Source: Chloroflexota bacterium | GTDB taxonomy: Bacteria; Chloroflexota; Limnocylindria; P2-11E | NCBI GenBank assembly: GCA_027310565.1 | Contig: DAIDAP010000010.1 | Span: forward strand, 1 to 45,646 | DNA length: 45,646 nucleotides | Reading direction: 5' to 3' | In this document: one piece after another, positions 26,265 to 33,552 of the stretch | Numbering within the stretch: position 1 is the stretch's first letter | Layout: the number at the start of each line of letters is the position of its first letter | Made by a program: the position numbers and the translations under genes | Notes under the pieces: model-generated | Databases searched by the model: none | Seen by the model: only the letters and a program-made list of their open reading frames with translations | What the model was told of the DNA's origin: nothing

Positions 26265-26737
26265 CAGGGGCGCTCCCATCGCAGCAGGCGGGAGGGAGAG
26301 GCGACGTCACGGATCTCGAGCTCGACGACCTTCGCGCTCGCGAACGCGGCCGGGTCGAGCGACGCGAAGGCGAGCGTTCCGGAGCGGTGGTGGCCGCCCT
26401 TGGGCGCGTCCCACACGGTGGGCGCGACCCAGGCGCCGCCGTCGAGACGGACGCGTGCGAGGGTCGCGAGATCGAAGCCGTCCAGGTCCACCGAGTGCGT
26501 GTCCATCACGACCTCGGCGGTCGGCACCGCTCCCTTGAGCCAGCTCACCACGACGGTCACCGACCCGGCGTCGCTCGTCTGCTCGCCCGATCCGCTGTCG
26601 GCGGCCTGCGCGCTCGCGCCCGCCGACGGCGACGGCGCGGGAGCCGAGAGCGCCGGCGCGGCGCATCCGCCGACGAGCGCGACCGCGAGAGCGAGGACGA
26701 TCGCGCGGGCCGCGAGCCGAACGGGATCGCCGATCAT
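26264..26737 (-). CDS. Lipoprotein of unknown function with His-rich conserved-looking core
   Basis: 157 residues. The lipobox ends LVGGC (about residue 25), followed by an Ala/Pro/Ser-rich tether to about residue 58, then a compact beta-rich domain containing MDTHSVDLDGFDL and WDAPKGGHHRSGTLAF. The isolated His and the GGHHRSG pattern could bind metal. ATG at 26737 overlaps the upstream gene stop (ATGA, 26734-26737) and has GGAGGTG upstream. It is an extracytoplasmic member of the copper operon; no enzymatic function is evident. Confidence 0.7.
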   Translation of the reverse strand: MIGDPVRLAARAIVLALAVALVGGCAAPALSAPAPSPSAGASAQAADSGSGEQTSDAGSVTVVVSWLKGAVPTAEVVMDTHSVDLDGFDLATLARVRLDGGAWVAPTVWDAPKGGHHRSGTLAFASLDPAAFASAKVVELEIRDVASPSRLLRWERP

Positions 26738-27408
26738 GTGCCCACCTCCTCATGCGTGCGCTCGCGCGTGGACCCCGCCTCGCGCCGCGCGCCGGGGACG
26801 TGCACCGGATGCGTGCGGCAGCACGGCGGGAGCTCGTCGCGCACCAGGTCGAGCGCGAGACGCACCTTCGTCACGAAGTCGGTCGTCGCATCGACGACGA
26901 GCACGCGGGGGTGGCCGTCCCACTCGAGCGCGATCCGCTCGTCCACGCGCGCGGCCTCCTCGGCGGTCTCGATGCGGTGCGCGTCGGTGTGGTACCCCTG
27001 CGCGCTCGTCGGCGTGCGCAGGTGCACGACGACGTCGTAGCGCGCGAGCTCGGTCAGCCGGCTCACGCCGACCGACGACCACAGCGTGTCCGGTCCGGGC
27101 CAGTACGCCGCGCCGTCCACGGTGCCGCGGTCGCACAGCAGGATCGCGGGATTCGCCCCCTCGGCGGCGGCCTCGAGCTCGCGCTGGACGAAGAAGATCG
27201 CCCGCTGCGCCGCGCGCCGGCTCGCGTCGTCCGTGCGCCGGGGGAAGCCCCCGCCGAAGACGATGCCGGCCGACTCCGGGAGCACGACGACGTGCTCGCA
27301 CATCGCCTGGCGCAGGAGCTCGAGTACGGCCGTCTTCCCCGCGCCGGGTCCGCCGGTGAGCACGACCCGCCGCAGCGGGTGCGGCTCGCGGCACGGGCAG
27401 GGTCTCAT
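26734..27408 (-). CDS. P-loop ATPase (AAA_28-like)
   Basis: 224 residues. A Cys-containing basic N-terminus (MRPCPCREPHPLRR) leads into the Walker A motif VVLTGGPGAGKTAVLELL; LLCDRGTVDGAAYW provides the Walker B-like acidic residue. The C-terminal part has ELPPCCRTHPVH, another Cys pair. The general form resembles the AAA_28/NadR-like kinase-type ATPases, whose substrate is often unknown. ATG at 27408 overlaps the cupredoxin gene stop (ATGA, 27405-27408). A soluble nucleotide-binding protein with terminal Cys clusters in a copper operon might sense or move metal, but that is inference. Confidence 0.75.
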   Translation of the reverse strand: MRPCPCREPHPLRRVVLTGGPGAGKTAVLELLRQAMCEHVVVLPESAGIVFGGGFPRRTDDASRRAAQRAIFFVQRELEAAAEGANPAILLCDRGTVDGAAYWPGPDTLWSSVGVSRLTELARYDVVVHLRTPTSAQGYHTDAHRIETAEEAARVDERIALEWDGHPRVLVVDATTDFVTKVRLALDLVRDELPPCCRTHPVHVPGARREAGSTRERTHEEVGT

Positions 27409-27782
27409 CGCACGACGAGCCTGCCGCGCAGCATCGCCATCCCGCACTGGAAGAGGTACTCGCCCGGCTTGGCCGCGGGCAGATCGATCGCGACCTGCTT
27501 GCCCTCGGGCAGCTCGGCGCTCTTGTGGAAGTCGGCGAAGACGACGCGCTCCGAGCAGGCGCCCGATTCCTCGCGCAGGAAGGTGAGCCGGATGGGCTTC
27601 CCCGATTCGGCGACGATGACATCGGGGCTGTAGCCGCCCTTCACGAGCACCAGCGCCTCCTGGAAGCCGGACGAGCTGAGCACCGCGCGCGTCTCGCCGC
27701 CCTTGGGGAGCAGGAAGAACGCGGCCACCCCGAGGATGGCGAGCGCGCCGACGACCGTGACGATGATCTGATCGAGGGTCAT
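27405..27782 (-). CDS. Membrane-anchored cupredoxin-domain protein
   Basis: 125 residues: one N-terminal helix (about 6-26) and a cupredoxin_1-type domain outside. The characteristic ending YLFQCGMAMLRGRLVV carries Cys and Met copper ligands; an upstream ACSERVVFADFH supplies Cys and His. Such domains accompany or are fused to CopA ATPases and probably accept exported Cu(I). ATG at 27782 has GGAGGTCC upstream and directly follows the CPC ATPase gene with a short bridging frame. A paralogue is encoded at 30550-31074. Confidence 0.85.
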   Translation of the reverse strand: MTLDQIIVTVVGALAILGVAAFFLLPKGGETRAVLSSSGFQEALVLVKGGYSPDVIVAESGKPIRLTFLREESGACSERVVFADFHKSAELPEGKQVAIDLPAAKPGEYLFQCGMAMLRGRLVVR

Positions 27783-27838
27783 GAGAGGACCTCCATGAGT
27801 TCGGGACGTGGCCCGTCGTGGTGAAGTGGACCGGTCAC
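27779..27838 (-). CDS. Possible 19-codon bridging ORF between copA and the cupredoxin gene
   Basis: The GTG at 27838 overlaps the ATPase gene stop as GTGA, and its own TGA overlaps the cupredoxin gene ATG as ATGA, so ribosomes could pass from one gene to the next without leaving the mRNA. The predicted peptide contains a HHDG stretch and spans the Shine-Dalgarno of the cupredoxin gene. No ribosome binding site of its own is obvious apart from the end of copA. Likely a coupling device if translated. Confidence 0.3.
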   Translation of the reverse strand: MTGPLHHDGPRPELMEVLS

Positions 27839-30309
27839 GACAGCGCCTCCGTGGGGCGGAAGCCCCGCAGGCGGTTCGCGTTGCTGATGACGGTCACCGA
27901 GCTGAAGCTCATCGCCGCGGCCGCCAGGATCGGCGACAGCAGGATGCCGAAGAAGGGGTAGAGCACCCCGAGCGCGATCGGCAGGCCGAGCGAGTTGTAG
28001 ACGAAGGCGCCGAAGAGGTTCTGGTAGACGTTGCGCATCGTGGCGCGCGACACCTCGATCGCGAGGACGACGCCCTTGAGGCTCCCGCCGATGAGCGTCA
28101 CGTCCGCCGCCTCGATGGCCACGTCGGTGCCGGTGCCGATGGCGAAGCCGACGTCGGCCTGCGTGAGCGCCGGCGCGTCGTTGGTCCCGTCGCCGACCAT
28201 GCCCACGCGCTTGCCCTCGAGCTGCAGCTTGCGCACCTCGGTGGCCTTGTCGCCGGGGAGCACCTCGGCGCGGATGCTCGTCACGCCGACCTGGCGCGCG
28301 ATCGCCTTCGCGGTGCGCGCGTTGTCGCCGGTGAGCATGACGACCTCGAGCCCGAGGTCGCGCAGGCGCTTGATCGCGCGGAGCGAGTCCTCCTTCACGG
28401 TGTCGGCGACCGCGACGAGCCCGGCGAGCCTGCCGTCGACGCTCACGTACATCGGGGTCTTGCCGTCCTCGGCGAGCGTGCCGAACGGGGTCAGGAGAGC
28501 GTCGGGCTCGATGCCGGCCCCACGCAGGAAGCGCTCGTTGCCGACGCGCACCTCGCGTCCGCCGACGCGCGCGACGATGCCGCCGCCCGTGACGGCGCTG
28601 AAGTCGGCCACCGGCTCGAGCTGGATGCCGCGGTCGAGACCACCCTTCACGATGGCCGCTCCGAGCGGGTGCTCCGAGCCGTGCTCCGCGCTCGCGACGA
28701 GCCGGAGCAGCTCCTCCTCGCCGAACGGCGCGAGCGGCACCACGTCGGTGAGCGCGGGCTCGCCCTTGGTGATCGTCCCGGTCTTGTCCAGCACGATCGT
28801 CTGGAGGCGCTGGGCGCCCTGCAGGGCCTCGCCGGAGCGGATGAGCACGCCGTGCTCGGCCGCCTTGCCGATGCCCGTCGTGAGCGACATCGGCGTCGCC
28901 ATCCCGAGGGCGCACGGGCACGCGATGATGAGCGCGGTGACCATGACGATGGTCGCGTAGGCGAAGGCCGGCGCGGGTCCGAAGTCGTACCAGACGACGA
29001 AGCCGGCGATCGCCAGGATGACGACGGCCGGCGTGAAGAACGCCGACACGCGGTCGACGATGCGCTGGATCGGCACCTTGGTGGCCTGCGCGTCCTGGAC
29101 CAGGCGAACGATGTTCGCCAGCGCCGTGTCCGCGCCGATCTTGGTCACGCGCATGGTGAAGGAGCCGTGGCTGTTCATGGTCGCGCCGATGACCTCGTCG
29201 CCGACCGCCTTGTCCACGGGCATCGACTCGCCGGTAATCATCGACTCGTCGATCGAGGACGAGCCCGAGACGATCGCGCCGTCGAGCGGGATCCGCTCGC
29301 CGGGCCGGACGACGAGCAGCTCGCCGACCCGGACCTCGGCGACCGGGACGGTCGTCTCCACGCCGTCGCGGATCACCCGCGCGGTCCGTGGCTGGAGCCC
29401 GATGAGCTTGTTGATCGCCTCGCTGGTCCGCCCGCGCGCCCTGATCTCCATGGCCATACCGAGGACGACCAGGGACACGACCACCGCCGTGACGTCGTAG
29501 TAGACGTCGGTGAACTCCGCGGACGGGAAGAGCTGCGGCGCGGCGAGCGCGATGCTCGAGTAGAGCCACGCGGTCCCGGTGCCGATGGCGATGAGCGTGT
29601 GCATCGTCGCCGAGCGGTGCTTGATGCTCTCGACGAGACCGACGAAGAACTGGCTACCCGAGTACCACAGCACGGCGAGGCTGGCGAGCCCCATGACCAC
29701 CCAGAGGTGGTGCAGCTGCACGCTGCCGCGCGGGAAGATGTCGCGCAGCACCGGGAAGAGCCAGGGGTAGGACAGCACCATGGTCGGCGCGGCGACCGCC
29801 GCCCCGAACCACCACTTGCGCATGAGCCGCCGGTACTCGCGCTCGCTGTCGCTGGGCTCGGCGGAGGCCTCGGCGGGCGCGGTGGCCTGCGGCTCCTGTT
29901 CCGCGGAGCCCCCGCGCAGGACGCGCGCCAGCTCGGCGACGCTCGCGCTGTCGCCCTGCGCCTCGATGTGCAGCTCGTTCCGCGACGCGTCCACCCGCAC
30001 CGCGGCGATCGCCGGCGCGCCCTCGCGCGCCGCGCGGGCGACGGCGTCGTGGTCATCGGCGGAACGCAGGTCCACTCCGACGCGGACGACCTTCGCTCCC
30101 GCGTCGCGCACGAGCGCGGTGAGCGCGACGAGGTCGAGGTCGGCGAGATCGCCGTCGATGGTGACGCGCTCGGTCGCCGGATTCACCGAGACCTGCCGCG
30201 TGCCGACGGCGGGCCGCAGGATGCGCTCGAGGCTCTGCGCCTCGGACGCGCAGCCGAGGTCCGAGAGCTCGAGCGTGAGCGTGGACTGGAGCGGAAGCGC
30301 GCTAGCCAT
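27835..30309 (-). CDS. copA: Copper-exporting P1B-1 ATPase with CPC motif
   Basis: 824 residues. Two degenerate N-terminal ferredoxin-like domains ([11 protein letters not shown] has one Cys only; the second has none) lead into eight helices. C464-P465-C466 ([13 protein letters not shown]), [27 protein letters not shown] and GDGTNDAP are all present; the usual GDGIND is GDGTND. The last helix has [17 protein letters not shown] with the Met-Ser-Ser signature of Cu(I) pumps. It exports Cu(I) from the cytoplasm. ATG at 30309 has GGAGGG upstream. A four-unit CTCAG array (30406-30443) precedes it, and it leads a 12-gene overlapping run down to nuoA. Confidence 0.95.
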   Translation of the reverse strand: MASALPLQSTLTLELSDLGCASEAQSLERILRPAVGTRQVSVNPATERVTIDGDLADLDLVALTALVRDAGAKVVRVGVDLRSADDHDAVARAAREGAPAIAAVRVDASRNELHIEAQGDSASVAELARVLRGGSAEQEPQATAPAEASAEPSDSEREYRRLMRKWWFGAAVAAPTMVLSYPWLFPVLRDIFPRGSVQLHHLWVVMGLASLAVLWYSGSQFFVGLVESIKHRSATMHTLIAIGTGTAWLYSSIALAAPQLFPSAEFTDVYYDVTAVVVSLVVLGMAMEIRARGRTSEAINKLIGLQPRTARVIRDGVETTVPVAEVRVGELLVVRPGERIPLDGAIVSGSSSIDESMITGESMPVDKAVGDEVIGATMNSHGSFTMRVTKIGADTALANIVRLVQDAQATKVPIQRIVDRVSAFFTPAVVILAIAGFVVWYDFGPAPAFAYATIVMVTALIIACPCALGMATPMSLTTGIGKAAEHGVLIRSGEALQGAQRLQTIVLDKTGTITKGEPALTDVVPLAPFGEEELLRLVASAEHGSEHPLGAAIVKGGLDRGIQLEPVADFSAVTGGGIVARVGGREVRVGNERFLRGAGIEPDALLTPFGTLAEDGKTPMYVSVDGRLAGLVAVADTVKEDSLRAIKRLRDLGLEVVMLTGDNARTAKAIARQVGVTSIRAEVLPGDKATEVRKLQLEGKRVGMVGDGTNDAPALTQADVGFAIGTGTDVAIEAADVTLIGGSLKGVVLAIEVSRATMRNVYQNLFGAFVYNSLGLPIALGVLYPFFGILLSPILAAAAMSFSSVTVISNANRLRGFRPTEALS

Positions 30310-30358
30310 CCCGCTGCCCTCCGCTGTGCGGCCGCGCCGCCGTGATGAGACGTTCCAT
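30302..30358 (-). CDS. Possible 18-codon leader ORF before copA
   Basis: ATG at 30358 has a strong GGAGGT 9 bases upstream; the frame runs 18 codons and ends with TAG 8 bases inside the copA gene. The peptide is polar and has no clear motif. As copA has its own GGAGGG, this could be a translated leader that tunes copA expression, or chance. A GTGGG/CCCAC stem with a four-base loop (30376-30389) lies just upstream in the presumed leader. Confidence 0.3.
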   Translation of the reverse strand: MERLITAARPHSGGQRDG

Positions 30359-30405
30359 GTCGAGTGACCTCCGTGGTGGGTTGCCCCACACGTTGCGGCC
30401 GGCGG

Positions 30406-30443
30406 CTGAGCCCAAACTGGCCCCGGACTGAGGATCGGCTGAG
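30406..30443 (-). promoter_or_regulatory. Four-unit 11-bp direct-repeat array upstream of copA
   Basis: On the plus strand CTGAG at 30406, CTGGC at 30417, CTGAG at 30428 and CTGAG at 30439, exactly 11 bases apart; read in the direction of copA transcription the order is CTCAG, CTCAG, GCCAG, CTCAG. It lies 96 bases before the copA ATG and 47 bases before the possible leader ORF, and downstream of the small membrane protein gene. Confidence 0.65.
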
Positions 30444-30476
30444 AGTTCGCGCGTCGATCGGCGGCTACTGGCGACG

Positions 30477-30659
30477 CTACCGGCTGCGGCGCGCCGGGTC
30501 GGCGGCGCGCTCGTCCTTCGCGGCCGCGGCGTCCCGCAGCCGCGCGAGCTCATCGCGTTCGCCGGCTTCGTGCCCGGAGCCGCGATGCATGGACCGCATC
30601 AGCAGCGGGCACAGGAGGAAGAGCAGCGCGAGGGGCAGGATCGCCGGCAGCGTTTCCAT
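30477..30659 (-). CDS. Small DUF2933-like membrane protein
   Basis: 60 residues: one hydrophobic segment (about 5-22) containing [20 protein letters not shown], then a charged tail. The CPLL-M...MHRG-GH pattern resembles small DUF2933-type membrane proteins found in copper and mercury gene clusters. Cys, Met and His residues at the membrane edge suggest soft-metal contact. ATG at 30659 with AGGGGAG upstream. The gene overlaps the end of the upstream cupredoxin gene by 110 bases in another frame and precedes the copA array. Confidence 0.72.
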   Translation of the reverse strand: METLPAILPLALLFLLCPLLMRSMHRGSGHEAGERDELARLRDAAAAKDERAADPARRSR

Positions 30660-31074
30660 CCGTGGCTCCCCTTACGTTCACGTTCTTTCGCCGGGCCGGG
30701 CGCACGACGAGCTCGCCCGAGTACATGCCCAACCCGCAGGTGAACACGTATCGTCCCGCCTGCTGCGGCGTGAAGCGGATCTCGGTCGCGCCGTGCGCGA
30801 CGAGCCGATGCGCGCTGGGCCAGAGCTCCGAGACGAGCAGCTCGGTGCAGGGGTCCTCCTCACGGCGCTCGAATCTGAGCACCGCGGGAACACCGGCTTC
30901 GAGCTCGATCCGCGAGGGCGCGTAGCCGCGATCGACGACCACGGCGGCCCGCTGCGTGCCGTCCGCTCCGCGCGCCGCGCGCCGCGAGCGCACGCGCGTA
31001 CGCTCGTACACGCAGAAGCAGACGACGGCCAGGGCCGCGAGGAAGACGACCCCGCCGAGCAGGATCAGCGGCAC
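30550..31074 (-). CDS. Membrane-anchored cupredoxin-domain protein (second copy)
   Basis: 174 residues from GTG 31074: an N-terminal helix (about 2-22, with CFC near its end), a basic stop-transfer segment, then a cupredoxin_1-type domain with DPCTELLVSE, AHRLVAHG and the signature RYVFTCGLGMYSGELVV. The copper ligands Cys, His and Met appear conserved. After residue 138 comes a 36-residue Pro/Ala/Arg tail that overlaps the next gene by 110 bases; the tail has no domain look and may simply be read-through before a stop. The ribosome binding site is weak. A CTGAG array (31108-31134) lies 33 bases upstream. Confidence 0.78.
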   Translation of the reverse strand: MPLILLGGVVFLAALAVVCFCVYERTRVRSRRAARGADGTQRAAVVVDRGYAPSRIELEAGVPAVLRFERREEDPCTELLVSELWPSAHRLVAHGATEIRFTPQQAGRYVFTCGLGMYSGELVVRPARRKNVNVRGATDGNAAGDPAPRAALPPVPAADAVHASRLRARSRRTR

Positions 31075-31107
31075 CGATCGAGCGTCACGGTGCCCCCTTG
31101 CCTGCGC

Positions 31108-31134
31108 CTGATACGCCGCTGAGTCGTCGCTGAG
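31108..31134 (-). promoter_or_regulatory. Three-unit 11-bp direct-repeat array before the cupredoxin gene
   Basis: CTGAT at 31108, CTGAG at 31119 and CTGAG at 31130, exactly 11 bases apart on the plus strand; in the direction of the cupredoxin gene this reads CTCAG, CTCAG, ATCAG. The proximal end is 33 bases before the GTG at 31074, a position suited to activation or repression of that gene. Confidence 0.6.
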
Positions 31135-31247
31135 AAGATGCCCTGATGGGCGATCGATGCGCGGGCGCGCGCGGGACCAACGGCCCGACAACTGGGGTCC
31201 GTTCGGACCTTTCCTGAGGGCGGCAAGCCGGACACGCTTCGCCATCA

Positions 31248-31263
31248 CTGAGAGCTGGCTGAG
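31248..31263. promoter_or_regulatory. Two-unit 11-bp direct repeat before the iron-sulfur protein gene
   Basis: CTGAG at 31248 and at 31259, 11 bases apart, 40 bases before the ATG at 31304. The orientation is the same as the 31108-31134 array, so relative to the plus-strand gene it is inverted, like the array before ctaC. A further CTGAG at 31214 is out of phase. The two arrays together make the 31075-31303 gap a shared divergent control region. Confidence 0.5.
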
Positions 31264-31303
31264 TCGGACACAGGACGGAAAAGGATTGGGAACGGAGCAC
31301 GCC

Positions 31304-32209
31304 ATGCCGGGTCTGCCCAAAGCGCTCGCGCCGAGCCTTGCCCCGATGGGGCGCCGCACGCTCTTCCAGCAGATGGCCCGTGCCGCCGCGGCTACGGCGG
31401 TCGTCGGCGCCGCGGGACCGGCCCAGCCCGCAGCGGCGACCGAGGTCGATCCCGGCTCGCGCCTGCGCCGCTGGGTCATGGTCGTCGACCTGCGCCGCTG
31501 CGACGGCTGCGCCGGTCTCGGCGTGCCGCCGCAGTGCAGCCAATACTGCAACTGGGGCCGTTTCGTCCCCGAGGGCCAGCAGTGGCTCGAGGTCTACCAG
31601 CGCGGGCTCGCGCCCGACGCGCCGTCGGACGCCGTCGGGTACCTGCCCGCGCCGTGCATGCAGTGCCAGAACGCACCGTGCGTGAACGTCTGCCCGGTGG
31701 GGGCGACGTTCCACGCGCCCGAGGGCACCGTGCTCATCGACCAGTCTCGCTGCATCGGCTGCCGGCTCTGCATGGCCGCCTGCCCGTACGACCGGCGCTT
31801 CTTCAACTGGGGCGAGCCCGTCCAGCCCGCGCAGGTGAAGGAGACGACCTACAACGTGCTGACGCAGACCCCCGCGTTCCGCGGCACGGTGATGAAGTGC
31901 GACTTCTGCACCGACCGCGCCGCCGCCGGCGGGCTCCCCTACTGCGTCGAGGCGTGCCCGCGCGAGGCGTACTGGTTCGGCGACCTCGAGACCGACGTCG
32001 CGACGAACGGGAAGGACGTGGTCAAGCTCTCGAAGCTCCTGGAGGAGAACGAGGCCTTCCGCTACAAGGAGGAGCTCGGGACCCGGCCACGCGTCTACTA
32101 CATCAACGGCCACGGTGAGGAGGCCCCGCGCGCGACGGCGCACGAGAGCGCCTTCCTCAAGGACCGGCTCGAGTGGCCGTGGCGCGAGATCAACGAGGCG
32201 AGCGCATGA
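31304..32209 (+). CDS. Tat-exported 4Fe-4S ferredoxin-like subunit (DmsB/PsrB/NrfC type)
   Basis: 301 residues. The N-terminus has a twin-arginine signal (GRRTLFQQM, then an Ala-rich stretch ending QPAAAT). Four Cys clusters follow: CDGCAG...CSQYC, CMQCQNAPCVNVCP, CIGCRLCMAACP and CDFCTDRAAAGGLPYCVEACP, the arrangement of four-cluster electron-transfer subunits of molybdopterin oxidoreductases. The ATG at 31304 has GGAG 6 bases upstream. It is coupled to the NrfD-type gene by an ATGA overlap. No molybdopterin catalytic subunit is in the window, so it may serve a distant enzyme or form an electron-transfer module. Confidence 0.9.
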   Translation: MPGLPKALAPSLAPMGRRTLFQQMARAAAATAVVGAAGPAQPAAATEVDPGSRLRRWVMVVDLRRCDGCAGLGVPPQCSQYCNWGRFVPEGQQWLEVYQRGLAPDAPSDAVGYLPAPCMQCQNAPCVNVCPVGATFHAPEGTVLIDQSRCIGCRLCMAACPYDRRFFNWGEPVQPAQVKETTYNVLTQTPAFRGTVMKCDFCTDRAAAGGLPYCVEACPREAYWFGDLETDVATNGKDVVKLSKLLEENEAFRYKEELGTRPRVYYINGHGEEAPRATAHESAFLKDRLEWPWREINEASA

Positions 32210-33552
32210 ACGCCACCGAGCGCGACCTCGAGTCGACCGTCCTCGAGCCGCTCGTCGGGCTCGGCCGGCGCTTCCTCTTTCTCGCCGGAGGTCTCGCCGT
32301 CGTCGTGCTCATCGGCGTCGTCGCCTACGCGACGCAGCTCGCCGAGGGCCTCCGCGTGACCGGCATGGCCGCGACGCTGAACAAGCAGATGTACGGCATC
32401 TACATCATCAACTTCGTCTTCTTCATCGGCATCAGCCACGCCGGGACGCTCATCTCGGCGATCCTGCGCGTGGCGAAGGCGGAGTGGCGTTTGCCGATCA
32501 CGCGCATGGCCGAGTTCATCACCGTCGTCGCGCTCTCCGTGGGCGGCCTCATGCCGATCATCGATCTCGGCCGTCCCGACCGGATCCTCAACCTCCTCCA
32601 GTACGGCCGCTGGAACTCGCCGATCCTGTGGGATTTCTTCTCGATCACGACGTACCTTTTCGGGAGCCTCATCTACCTCTTCATCCCGCTCATCCCGGAC
32701 CTCGCGCTCTGCCGGGACCGCCTCGCCGGGCGTGTCTCCGCTCCGAAGCGCTGGTTCTACGAGGTCTCGTCGGTGCGCTGGCGCGGCACCCCGCGCCAGT
32801 GGCGGAGCCTCGGCACGGCGCTCACGGTCATGATGGTCGTCATCATCCCGGTCGCGGTGTCGGTGCACACCGTGGTGTCCTGGATCTTCGCCATGACGCT
32901 CCGCGTCGGGTGGAACACCGCCGTGTTCGGCGCGTACTTCGTCGCCGGCGCGCTCTTCTCCGGCACCGCGACGCTCATCCTCGTCATGGCCGTCCTGCGG
33001 CGCGTCTTCCGGCTGCACGGCGTCATCAAGGACCGCCAGTTCACCAACCTGGGGTTCATGCTCGCGGGATTCTCCGGGATCATGCTCTACTTCAACCTCA
33101 ACGAGCTCGTGACGAGCGGCTACAAGCTCGCCGAGGGCGAGGGGTTCTTCCTCGACTCGATCCTCGTCGGCCCGTTCGCGCCGTGGTTCTGGGCGTACAT
33201 CCTCGGGCTCGCCTCGCCGGCGATCATCATGCTCATCCCGAAGACGCGCTCGTTCTGGGGCGTCATCGTCGCGTCGCTCATCGTCGACATCGCGATGTGG
33301 ATCGAGCGCTACATCATCGTCGTCGCGACGCTGCGAGCGCCGCAGATGCCGTACACCAACCTCGCGGAGTACTTCCCCTCCACGGCCGAGCTCGCGATCA
33401 GCCTCGGATCGGTCGCGCTGTTCGTGCTCCTCATCGCCGTCTTCTCGAAGCTCGTCCCCGTCGTGAGCGTGTGGGAGCTGCGGCACGAGCGGGCGCCCGA
33501 GCCTCGCGAGCCCGAGGCGGTGCCGGCGGGGCCCGCGGCGGTGCGGGCATGA
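32206..33552 (+). CDS. NrfD/PsrC-family quinone-interacting membrane subunit
   Basis: 448 residues, about ten transmembrane helices. Features typical of the long NrfD/ActC-like branch include FVFFIGISHAGTLISAILR (helix 2), the conserved DLGRPDRILNLLQYGRWNSP, and the ERYIIVVATL region near the C-terminus. Members exchange electrons between membrane quinone and an iron-sulfur partner, here the product of the preceding gene. Start ATG at 32206 is inside the previous stop (ATGA). The C-terminal 25 residues are a Pro/Glu/Ala-rich cytoplasmic tail. Confidence 0.9.
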   Translation: MNATERDLESTVLEPLVGLGRRFLFLAGGLAVVVLIGVVAYATQLAEGLRVTGMAATLNKQMYGIYIINFVFFIGISHAGTLISAILRVAKAEWRLPITRMAEFITVVALSVGGLMPIIDLGRPDRILNLLQYGRWNSPILWDFFSITTYLFGSLIYLFIPLIPDLALCRDRLAGRVSAPKRWFYEVSSVRWRGTPRQWRSLGTALTVMMVVIIPVAVSVHTVVSWIFAMTLRVGWNTAVFGAYFVAGALFSGTATLILVMAVLRRVFRLHGVIKDRQFTNLGFMLAGFSGIMLYFNLNELVTSGYKLAEGEGFFLDSILVGPFAPWFWAYILGLASPAIIMLIPKTRSFWGVIVASLIVDIAMWIERYIIVVATLRAPQMPYTNLAEYFPSTAELAISLGSVALFVLLIAVFSKLVPVVSVWELRHERAPEPREPEAVPAGPAAVRA

